A stretch of 37,869 bases of DNA from JBIOUF01 sp044866695. Its GTDB lineage: Bacteria > Actinomycetota > Actinomycetes > Propionibacteriales > Nocardioidaceae. The notes beneath the pieces are model-generated. The model saw only the letters and a program-made list of their open reading frames with translations. It had not been told where the DNA came from and ran no database searches. Made by a program: the position numbers and the translations under genes. Shown one piece after another: positions 1 to 6,678 of this stretch (position 1 is its first letter; the number at the start of each line of letters is the position of its first letter). The stretch is from positions 1 through 37,869 of the forward strand of contig JBIOUF010000267.1 of NCBI GenBank assembly GCA_044866695.1, written 5' to 3'.

Positions 1-175
1 CCTTCACCGCGCCGACGTCGCCACGGACCATCACCGTCACGTACCCGCCGCCGATCACCACCTTGCCGATGAGCGTCACGTTGGCGGCCTTCACCATGGC
101 GTCGGCGGCCTCGATGCTGCCGACGAGGCCTCGCGTCTCGACCATGCCGAGCGCGATCATCTGGGGGTCTGGCAC
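1..175 (-). CDS. EutM/PduA-like hexameric microcompartment shell protein (3' end cut by window edge)
   Basis: Only the first 58 residues are in the window. They match a single-BMC-domain hexamer-forming shell protein: the opening motif GMVETRGLVG, then ADAMVKAANV, then the pore loop IGGGY followed by VTVMVRGDVGAVK. The GGG pore loop is closer to EutM (IGGG) than to PduA (IGSG), so EutM-like is my preference, but the missing C-terminus prevents assignment to EutM, EutK or PduJ type. The GTG start at 173-175 is preceded by the strong ribosome site AAGGAGAGGAG. It is the last visible gene of the eut operon, separated from eutE by 115 bases that contain a stem-loop. It should form most facets of the shell and pass ethanolamine and small products. 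Confidence 0.93.
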   Translation of the reverse strand, partial: MPDPQMIALGMVETRGLVGSIEAADAMVKAANVTLIGKVVIGGGYVTVMVRGDVGAVK

Positions 176-208
176 CGGGGTCTCCTCTCCTTGGGTTCGG
201 TGCTGGGC

Positions 209-232
209 GACGGGGCTCCGAGGCTCCCCGTC
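209..232 (-). promoter_or_regulatory. stem-loop between eutE and the shell gene
   Basis: Perfect 7-bp arms (GACGGGG at 209-215 and CCCCGTC at 226-232) enclose a 10-base loop. It lies within the 115-base gap 176-290 inside the eut operon. There is no T-run, so a simple terminator is unlikely. It may protect or tune the shell-gene message, but that is inference. Confidence 0.4.
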
Positions 233-290
233 GTCGGTGGTGGGCGGGCCCCGCGGTGCGACGTGCCGGGACGGGCCGGCCGGCGCGGGC

Positions 291-1802
291 TCATTCGGCA
301 CCCCTCAGCCGGCTGAGCACCCGCTGCACGATCCGGTCGACCTGTGGGTCGGGCGTGAGCACCTCGCCGGTCGGGGGGAGGCCCGGTGCCGCGGCAGCCG
401 CGACGACGCCGGGGGCGGGGGTGTACGCCGCCTCGGGCGGGTCGTGCAGCGGGTAGGCGACGCGCTTGATGTTCAGCAGGTTGGTGACGGTGATGTTGTC
501 GCTCACCACGGAGCCGCCGACCCCGCCGGGGGCCAGGGTCATCGACGGCATGACGCCCGTGGTCGCGCCGATGGCGCCCAGGGTTCCCCAGGTGTTGACG
601 ACGATCCGGAAGGCGGGTTTCTCGATGCCGAAGGCGAGGATGACGTCCTCGTCGGTGGCATGGATGACCAGCGAGTGCCCGTCGCCGCCGTAGTGCAGCA
701 GCTCGATGCACCGCTCGCAGCCCTTGCGCCAGCCGTCCTCGACGTAGAAGCCGAGCACCGTGGTGAGCTTCTCCCCGCTCAGCGGCTCGACGCGGCCGAC
801 CGCGTCGAGGTCGGCGACCAGGATCCGCGCCGACGCCGGGACCGAGATGCCGGCGAGGGTTCCCAGCTGCTGGGGCGTCCTCCCGACGGCGGTCGCGTCG
901 ATGCCGCCACCGCTGGTGAACAGGGTCCGCTCGAGCGCCCGCTTCTCCTCGGCGGACACCCAGTGCGCGCCCTGCCGGCGCATGTGCTCGCGCAGCTCGT
1001 CGGCGATCGCCCGGTCGGCGACGACGGACTGCTCGGTCGCGCAGATCACCGAGCAGTCGAACGCCTTGCTGTTGACGATGGCCCCGGCCGCGGCCGGCAC
1101 GTCCGCGCTGCGGTCGACCCAGACCGGCACGTTGCCCGGCCCGACGCCGATGGCCGGCTTGCCCGTGCTGTGCGCGGCCCTCACCATGGGCGTTCCTCCA
1201 GTGGCGAGGATCAGCGAGGTGGCGTGGTGCCGCATCAGCTCCTGGGACCCGGGCAGGCTCACCTCGCGCATGCACGCGACGAGGCCGCGTGGCATGCCGG
1301 CCCGTTCTCCCGCCTCGGCCATCAGCCGCACGGCCTCGTAGGTGCACTCCTTCGCCGACGGGTGCGGGGCGACGACGATCCCGTTGCGCGCCTTCACCGA
1401 GACCAGGACCTTGAAGACGGCCGTGGAGTTCGGGTTGGTGGACGGAGTCAGCGCGACGACCACGCCGACCGGCCAGCCGATGTCCACGGTCCGCCGCTGC
1501 GGGTCGCGGCGCAGCACTCCCACGGTGCGGACGTCGCGGATCGACTCCCAGACGGTCTTCGACGCGAACTCGACCTTTACCTGCTTGTGCGCCGGTACGC
1601 CGTAGCCGGTCTCCTCCTGCGCCATCCGCCCAAGCCGCGCCGCGTCGCGGTACACCGCCTCGGCCATCGCCGCGCAGACTCGGTCGACCTCCTCCTGGCC
1701 CGCCGTCGCGAACTCGCGCTGTGCCGCCCGGCACGCCAGGGCCAGGTCACGGGCCTCCTGGACCGACCGCAGGTCGTCGTCGACGTGGGTCACCGCAGTC
1801 AC
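291..1802 (-). CDS. eutE: CoA-acylating acetaldehyde dehydrogenase of the ethanolamine microcompartment
   Basis: 503 residues. It would oxidise acetaldehyde with NAD+ and CoA to acetyl-CoA inside the microcompartment. The catalytic cysteine is Cys254 in FDCSVICATEQSV; the ICATEQ/ICASEQ form resembles the N-terminal half of AdhE more than the enterobacterial EutE/PduP form. There is no iron alcohol-dehydrogenase half, so it is not a bifunctional AdhE. The NAD-binding region is marked by ATGGTPMVRAA and GVGPGNVPV. After the catalytic domain come a Pro/Ala-rich linker (about residues 445-480) and a C-terminal amphipathic helix DPQVDRIVQRVLSRLRGAE, which looks like an encapsulation peptide. The GTG start overlaps the eutL stop (GTGA) and has the ribosome site GAGGGAGGT, so the two genes are probably translationally coupled. 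Confidence 0.93.
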   Translation of the reverse strand: MTAVTHVDDDLRSVQEARDLALACRAAQREFATAGQEEVDRVCAAMAEAVYRDAARLGRMAQEETGYGVPAHKQVKVEFASKTVWESIRDVRTVGVLRRDPQRRTVDIGWPVGVVVALTPSTNPNSTAVFKVLVSVKARNGIVVAPHPSAKECTYEAVRLMAEAGERAGMPRGLVACMREVSLPGSQELMRHHATSLILATGGTPMVRAAHSTGKPAIGVGPGNVPVWVDRSADVPAAAGAIVNSKAFDCSVICATEQSVVADRAIADELREHMRRQGAHWVSAEEKRALERTLFTSGGGIDATAVGRTPQQLGTLAGISVPASARILVADLDAVGRVEPLSGEKLTTVLGFYVEDGWRKGCERCIELLHYGGDGHSLVIHATDEDVILAFGIEKPAFRIVVNTWGTLGAIGATTGVMPSMTLAPGGVGGSVVSDNITVTNLLNIKRVAYPLHDPPEAAYTPAPGVVAAAAAPGLPPTGEVLTPDPQVDRIVQRVLSRLRGAE

Positions 1803-2455
1803 ACCTCCCTCGGCGTCCGGGCGACGTCGAGAACACCCTCGCGGAAGGCCGCGCAGGCCGCCACCACGGCGCTCTGGTCCCCGACCAGGTAGCCGCCGGA
1901 GAAGTTGGTCTCCGAGGGCGGCTCGAACCAGACCTTCAGGTCCACGTCGGCGGTCTTCAGGGCCCGGTCGAGCGCGTAGGTGGCCTCCAGCGGAGGGGCG
2001 ATGAGGTAGGCGAGCGGGGTGCCGCGCTCGACGCCCGCCTGGGCGCTGAGGTAGGAGCCGGTGCGCGAGATCGGGTGGGCGAAGAACGCCAGCGAGCCGT
2101 CCTCGTTGGCCGCCTCGAAGTGGGCGACCCGCTCGGCGTAGGCGACGCACGCCTCGAGCCCGGCCCGGGCCTCCGCGGGGTCGGGCGCGGCCAGCATGCC
2201 GATGATCTCCCCGGACAGCGGACCGGAGGAGTGCGCGGAGCCGGCGTAGAAGGACCGTGCGTAGACCACCTCGACGTCGGCCTTCTTGGTTGCCTCGTCG
2301 AGGGAGGCGTATAGGCAGTCGTCGATGTCGCAGGTGACCAGTGCGAGGCTGTGCTGGTCCGGACGCAGGCCCAGCCGCTCGGCGTAGCCACGGTCGACGC
2401 GGTCGATGAGGCGGGTGGCGAGGATGGTCGGGCGGATCGGGTCCAGGACGGCCAT
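1799..2455 (-). CDS. eutL: EutL, tandem-BMC trimeric shell protein
   Basis: 218 residues, essentially the length of enterobacterial EutL (219). Diagnostic stretches line up with that family: LDPIRPTILATRLI at the start, then EATKKADVEVVYARSFYAG, AHPISRTGSYLSAQAG, LAYLIAPPLEATYALD and PPSETNFSGGYL. EutL carries two permuted BMC folds and forms trimers whose central pore opens and closes and whose small pores bind ethanolamine in known homologues. Two adjacent ATG codons are available. I chose the second, at 2453-2455, because GGGAG sits six bases before it and it matches the family N-terminus. Its A is shared with the eutC stop codon (TGATG). Confidence 0.96.
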   Translation of the reverse strand: MAVLDPIRPTILATRLIDRVDRGYAERLGLRPDQHSLALVTCDIDDCLYASLDEATKKADVEVVYARSFYAGSAHSSGPLSGEIIGMLAAPDPAEARAGLEACVAYAERVAHFEAANEDGSLAFFAHPISRTGSYLSAQAGVERGTPLAYLIAPPLEATYALDRALKTADVDLKVWFEPPSETNFSGGYLVGDQSAVVAACAAFREGVLDVARTPREV

Positions 2456-3435
2456 CATCGGCTCCCGCTCAGCTTCAGCCGCAGCTCCACTCCGCTGGCC
2501 TGGTTGGCGACCACCGCGCGGACGTGCTCGACGACGTAGGCACCGGCCTCGAGCGGGTTCGTTCCGCCGTGGTCGGTGATCATGCAGACCACGTCGCGGT
2601 GGGCGTCGGTCTTGCCGGCCGCGGGGCGCCATCCCGAGTAGACCGAGAGCGCGTCGGCGACGCCGAGGCCGGGACGCTCGCCGATGAGCAGCACCACCAC
2701 GTCGGCGCCGATGACGTCGTTGACGGCGTTCATGACGCCGACCCGGCCGAACCGGACGAAGAACGGCGTGCCGACGGTCAGTCCCGCGGACCGCAGCCCG
2801 GAGTCGATGACCGGGTAGATCTTCGGGAGGTTGTTGGCGACGGCGGCCCAGGAGAGGCCGTCGGCGACGACCAGCTGGACCTGCGGGTTCTTGGTGCAGC
2901 GGCGGTCGACCTCGGCGGTCGCGTCGTCGGAGAGCTGCCGCCCCAGGTCGGGACGCAACAGGTACTCCTCGCTCCCGTTCACCCGGGTCTGCACGGTGAA
3001 CATGCCCAGCTCGTCGAGCAGCGTGGCCGGCACCTCGCCGAAGATGGCGTCCTGGGTGACGGCATGGTCGGCCCGGAAGAGCAGCAGGGAGGAGGTGCGC
3101 GGCCGCGGGCCGGCCCGGCCGACGCCGATCCGGGCGGTCGTCGAGGCGACCAGGTTCGAAAGGCCGGTCGGGTTGGCCGGATGCTGCACGCCGACACGGC
3201 GCCGCTGCTCCGGCGCGGTCGGGTCCGCCAGGTCGATGTCGCCGCCCGGCGGGGAGGCCGTCGTCTCGCGCGGCGCCGGTGACGGGACGGGCGACGGGGC
3301 GGGCTCGGGCGCCGGTCGACCGGCGGGCCCCGACGGACTGGCGGGCGTCGTGGTCCGGGCCCGGCGCAGCTGGCCCAGCACCTCGGTGACGATCGCCCGG
3401 ACCTCTTCGGCGTTCACGCCGCTCGCGCCGGCCAC
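2455..3435 (-). CDS. eutC: ethanolamine ammonia-lyase small (beta) subunit
   Basis: 326 residues, about 30 longer than the enterobacterial protein. It pairs with EutB to form the adenosylcobalamin-dependent lyase that splits ethanolamine into acetaldehyde and ammonia, and it contributes to the B12-binding face. The catalytic domain begins near residue 75 (RVGVQHPANPTGL) and contains FRADHAVTQDAIFGEVP, KNPQVQLVVADGLS and LIGERPGLG. The N-terminus is an amphipathic helix (VNAEEVRAIVTEVLGQLRR) followed by a Pro/Ala/Ser linker of about 45 residues, the layout of an encapsulation peptide. The GTG start at 3435 has GGAGGT seven bases upstream. It lies four bases after the eutB stop, so it is in the same operon. 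Confidence 0.96.
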   Translation of the reverse strand: MAGASGVNAEEVRAIVTEVLGQLRRARTTTPASPSGPAGRPAPEPAPSPVPSPAPRETTASPPGGDIDLADPTAPEQRRRVGVQHPANPTGLSNLVASTTARIGVGRAGPRPRTSSLLLFRADHAVTQDAIFGEVPATLLDELGMFTVQTRVNGSEEYLLRPDLGRQLSDDATAEVDRRCTKNPQVQLVVADGLSWAAVANNLPKIYPVIDSGLRSAGLTVGTPFFVRFGRVGVMNAVNDVIGADVVVLLIGERPGLGVADALSVYSGWRPAAGKTDAHRDVVCMITDHGGTNPLEAGAYVVEHVRAVVANQASGVELRLKLSGSR

Positions 3436-3439
3436 GCGC

Positions 3440-4810
3440 TCACCTCCGTCCCAGGAAGAACGAGGCGTCGCCCGCCTTGTCGGTGAGGCGGCCGTCGCGC
3501 AGGAGCCCGAGGTCCTCCATCCAGGCTTCGAACTCCGGCAGCGGCCGCAGGTCGAGCAGCCGGCGCAGGCTCGGCGCGTCGTGGAAGCTCGTCGACTGGT
3601 AGGAGAGCATCGAGTCGTCTCCCATCGGGACGCCCATGACGTAGTTGACCCCGGCGGCTCCCAACAGCACGGCGAGGTTCTCCAGCTCGTTCTGGTCGGA
3701 GCGGGCGTGGTTGGTGTAGCAGACGTCGGCGCCCATCGAGATGCCGTGCAGCTTGCCCATGAAGTGGTCCTCGAGCCCCGCCCTGGTGATCTGGCTGGCG
3801 TCGTAGAGGTACTCCGGCCCGATGAAGCCGATGACGGTGTTGAGCTGGAAGGGGTCGTAGCGCCGGGCCAGCCCGTAGCACCGCGCCTCCATCACCACCT
3901 GGTCGGAGCCGTGGTGCGCGTCGGCGGACAGCTCCGCGCCCTGCCCGGTCTCGAAGTACAGGTAGTTCGGCCCGGTCGCCACGCCGTGCCGCTGGGCCAG
4001 GGCCTTCGCCTCGTCGAGCATGCCGACGCTGATGCCGAAGGACTCGTTGCCCATCTGCGACCCGGCGATGCTCTGGAACACCAGTCCCACCGGTGCCCCC
4101 GCCCGCATCGCCTCCATCTGCGTGGAGACGTGCGCGAGCACGCAGTTCTGCGTGGGGATCTCCCAGCGGGTGATCACCTCGTAGGTCATCTCGAGCAGGC
4201 GGGCGACGCTGCCGAGGGAGTCGTCGGAGGGGTTGATGCCGATGACGCTGTCGCCGGACCCGAACGAGAGGCCCTCGTAGATCTCCGCGCGGATGCCCTC
4301 CACCGAGTCGGTCGGATGGTTCGGCTGGCAGCGGGAGCCGAGGGTCCCGGGCAGCCCGATGGTGTTGGTGCAGTGCTTGACCACCCGCATCTTCTTCGCG
4401 GCGAGCATGAGGTCGAGGTTGCTCATCAGCTTGGCGACGGCGGCCACCATCTCCGAGGTGAGGGCGTTGCCCACCCGTCGCATCATCTCCTGGGTGGTCG
4501 TCTCCGCGAGGAGCCACTCGCGCAGCTCGCCCACGGTCCATCCCTTGACCTCGGCGTAGACGGTCTCGTTGACCCCGTCGTCGATGACCCGGGTGACCTC
4601 GTCCTCGTCGTACGGCACCGCCGGGTTGGCCCGGAGCGTCTCCAGCGTCACCTCCGCGAGCACGTGCTTCGCGGCCATCCGCTCGGCCGCCGACTCCGCA
4701 GCGATCCCGGCGAGACGGTCACCGGACTTCTCCTCGTTGGCCTTGGCGAGCAGGTCCTTGACGTCGCGGAACTCGTAGCGCGTCCCGAACAGCGTGCAGG
4801 CGAGGATCAT
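3440..4810 (-). CDS. eutB: ethanolamine ammonia-lyase large (alpha, catalytic) subunit
   Basis: 456 residues, close to the 453 of enterobacterial EutB. With this start, residues known to contact substrate or B12 in the Salmonella enzyme fall at the same numbers: Arg160 and Gln162 (SRCQPN), Asn193 (GINP), Glu287 (FETGQG) and Asp362 (GADVCYTNHA). All are present, so a working active site is expected. The enzyme forms a TIM barrel and needs adenosylcobalamin, so the cell must make or import B12. ATG 4810 is chosen by this alignment. An in-frame ATG at 4870 would add 20 basic residues and lies three bases from the eutA stop. I cannot exclude it, and no strong ribosome site favours either. Confidence 0.97.
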   Translation of the reverse strand: MILACTLFGTRYEFRDVKDLLAKANEEKSGDRLAGIAAESAAERMAAKHVLAEVTLETLRANPAVPYDEDEVTRVIDDGVNETVYAEVKGWTVGELREWLLAETTTQEMMRRVGNALTSEMVAAVAKLMSNLDLMLAAKKMRVVKHCTNTIGLPGTLGSRCQPNHPTDSVEGIRAEIYEGLSFGSGDSVIGINPSDDSLGSVARLLEMTYEVITRWEIPTQNCVLAHVSTQMEAMRAGAPVGLVFQSIAGSQMGNESFGISVGMLDEAKALAQRHGVATGPNYLYFETGQGAELSADAHHGSDQVVMEARCYGLARRYDPFQLNTVIGFIGPEYLYDASQITRAGLEDHFMGKLHGISMGADVCYTNHARSDQNELENLAVLLGAAGVNYVMGVPMGDDSMLSYQSTSFHDAPSLRRLLDLRPLPEFEAWMEDLGLLRDGRLTDKAGDASFFLGRR

Positions 4811-4873
4811 CGCCCACCGCCGAGGAGTCGGTGCTGTCCGCCGGTTCGCGTGGCGCGGCGGTCGCCGCATCGC

Positions 4874-6307
4874 CTACTCATAGAACACCAACGTCTTGAT
4901 GGACAGCGGCACCGCCCGCCCGTCGAGCACCGGTTCCCCGATGTCGATGTAGTCGCCCTCCCCCAGGCCCACCTGGTCGATGACCACGAGAGGCAGTCCC
5001 GGCCGGGCGGACTGGATGGTCTGCCCCAGCACCTGGGCGTAGTCCTGCTGCATCACCAGGACGAGCGGCTGCCCGTCGCGCACCTCGTCGTGGTAGGAGA
5101 CCATGTCTCGCGCGACCTCGGTGAGCCCGCCGTAGCCCAGGCCCGAAGGGAGCTCCACGACGATGGCTGCGACCGTCTCGGCGGGGAGGTCCCAGCGCAC
5201 CAGGGCCTCGTGCACCGCCTCGGCGAACCCGAGCCCGCCGCCGCGGCCCGGCATGGAGGGGCGCAGTACCGGCAGGTTGGTGAGCGGCAGCAGCCGCCGG
5301 TCGGTCCAGATCGTCGAACCGGACAAGGTGACCGTCTGGCCGGCGGCGCCGAGCACAGTGGCGGCGAGGGTCTCCGGCGGCTCCCGGACGACGTGCCGTC
5401 CCAGCCGCTCGTTGCGGTGCAGGCAGTCGGCGAGCAGCGGGCCCACGTCCCCGTAGACCGTGACGTCGGCGAGGCTGTCCACCGGCGGCCGGGTGTAGTA
5501 GCAGCACCCGACCCCACCGGTGAGGAAGACCGACGTCGACCGCTCGGCGCCCTTGAGCGGCGGCGTCAGCTGGACGCTGGGGATGCCCGCCGGCGTGCCC
5601 TCGGCCAGGTCGACGACGAGGTCGGCCATCACCTCGCAGAAGCGGCGCAGCACCTCCAGCGTGGTGCGCTCACCCTCCCGCAGCGGCAGCCCAGCGGCCG
5701 TCGCGATGGCGCGGCCGGGCGGCGGCAGGCGGCGGACAGTGGCGCTGCCGTCCACCTCGACCTGGCGCCCGCCGACCGCGATGGCGGAGGACGAGACGTG
5801 ACGTCCGAGGTCGAACACGGCCGCGTTGGAGGTGCCGCCGCCGATGTCGACGCTGGTGACCTGCTCGTAGCCGTCCACCGACCAGCGGGCGACACCAGCA
5901 CCGCGGCCGGCGATCTGCGCCTCCGCGTTGGGACCCGCGACCGACACCACGAAGTCACCGGCCTGTCCCGCGAGCGCATCGAGGATGGCCTGGGCGTTGC
6001 GGGCCCGCGCTGCCTCGCCGGTGATGATCACCGCACCGGTCTCGATGCGGTCCGGTGCGATGCCCGCCTCGGCGTAGTCGGCGCGGACGAGCGTCGCGAG
6101 GGCCGCGGCGTCGATCTCGTCCGGCGCGGTGAGCGGCGTGGCGTGGACGGTTCCACGGTGGACGATCGTCTTCTCGTCCACCTCGATGCGGGGCACCTGC
6201 CCAGGACGTGCGACGTCGCGCAGCACGAGGTGGGAGAAGACCACCTGGGTGGTGGTCGTTCCCACGTCGATGCCGACGGAGAGCACGTCGCGGCCGAGGG
6301 CGGGCAT
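4874..6307 (-). CDS. eutA: ethanolamine ammonia-lyase reactivating factor
   Basis: 477 residues. EutA is an ASKHA-fold ATPase that releases damaged cobalamin from the inactivated lyase so the enzyme can be reloaded. The phosphate-binding motif is at the N-terminus (VGIDVGTTTTQVVFSH), the second glycine-rich motif is VDIGGGTSNAAVFD, and FLTGGVGCCYY and VVIDQVGLGEGDYIDIG are typical of the EutA C-terminal half. The protein ends IKTLVFYE, like the family's IKTL ending. ATG at 6307 begins seven bases after the eutN stop. The eutN-A-B-C-L order keeps reactivase and lyase together. Confidence 0.95.
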   Translation of the reverse strand: MPALGRDVLSVGIDVGTTTTQVVFSHLVLRDVARPGQVPRIEVDEKTIVHRGTVHATPLTAPDEIDAAALATLVRADYAEAGIAPDRIETGAVIITGEAARARNAQAILDALAGQAGDFVVSVAGPNAEAQIAGRGAGVARWSVDGYEQVTSVDIGGGTSNAAVFDLGRHVSSSAIAVGGRQVEVDGSATVRRLPPPGRAIATAAGLPLREGERTTLEVLRRFCEVMADLVVDLAEGTPAGIPSVQLTPPLKGAERSTSVFLTGGVGCCYYTRPPVDSLADVTVYGDVGPLLADCLHRNERLGRHVVREPPETLAATVLGAAGQTVTLSGSTIWTDRRLLPLTNLPVLRPSMPGRGGGLGFAEAVHEALVRWDLPAETVAAIVVELPSGLGYGGLTEVARDMVSYHDEVRDGQPLVLVMQQDYAQVLGQTIQSARPGLPLVVIDQVGLGEGDYIDIGEPVLDGRAVPLSIKTLVFYE

Positions 6308-6314
6308 CGGCGCC

Positions 6315-6608
6315 TCAGCTCTTGCGGAACGTGACCGTGCCGTCCACGTCCATGGAGTCGAGGACACCGACCACCAGGGCGTCGACCGGCTGCTGGCTGT
6401 CGGTGCTGCTCGAGTGCCGAGCGGCGCTGCCCTGCACCACGAGCACGAGCTCGCCGGTGCCGGCACCGGCGCCGTCGACCGCGACGAAGACGGGACCGGT
6501 CTCGGCGCCGGTCTCGTCGGCCTCGCGAACCAGCAGCAGCTTCTTCCCCGTCAGAGTCCCGTCCTTCGCCGTCGAGACCGCCGACCCCTTGACCCGTGCG
6601 ATGAGCAT
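6315..6608 (-). CDS. eutN: EutN/CcmL pentameric shell vertex protein
   Basis: 97 residues, the normal size for a BMC-P pentamer protein that caps the twelve vertices of the shell. The start MLIARVKGSAVST, the segment LTGKKLLLVREAD and the region VAVDGAGAGTGELVLVVQGS are characteristic. The last carries the conserved glycine-rich G-x-G-E-x-V-L-V turn. ATG at 6608 is preceded by AAGGACAGGAC. It is the first shell gene of the operon, separated from the permease by 70 bases containing a very strong hairpin. Vertex proteins are needed in small amounts, so attenuation just ahead of this gene would be notable. Confidence 0.96.
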   Translation of the reverse strand: MLIARVKGSAVSTAKDGTLTGKKLLLVREADETGAETGPVFVAVDGAGAGTGELVLVVQGSAARHSSSTDSQQPVDALVVGVLDSMDVDGTVTFRKS

Positions 6609-6639
6609 GCCGTCCTGTCCTTCTCGTCGCGGTGGCGGT

Positions 6640-6672
6640 CCGGCGCCGCGGCCGTCGACGGCGCGGCGCCGG
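6640..6672 (-). promoter_or_regulatory. GC-rich hairpin between permease and eutN
   Basis: An almost complete 33-base palindrome: 11-bp perfect arms (CCGGCGCCGCG at 6640-6650 and CGCGGCGCCGG at 6662-6672), with a self-complementary CCGTCGACGG between them and a single bulged G. On the minus strand it begins seven bases after the permease stop and ends 31 bases before eutN. No T-run follows, so it may be a partial terminator, RNA-processing or stability element that separates permease from shell and enzyme expression. Confidence 0.55.
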
Positions 6673-6678
6673 CCGCCC

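Noticed and set aside
291..1802. EutE as a bifunctional AdhE alcohol/aldehyde dehydrogenase
   Set aside because: The cysteine motif is AdhE-like, but the protein ends after 503 residues with no iron-dependent alcohol dehydrogenase domain.
63..1892. Long open frame of 609 codons on the plus strand opposite eutE and eutL
   Set aside because: It is the antisense shadow of clearly recognised genes; its translation is low-complexity and matches no family. Similar shadows lie opposite eutBCA (2831-6334) and cphA (34696-37674).
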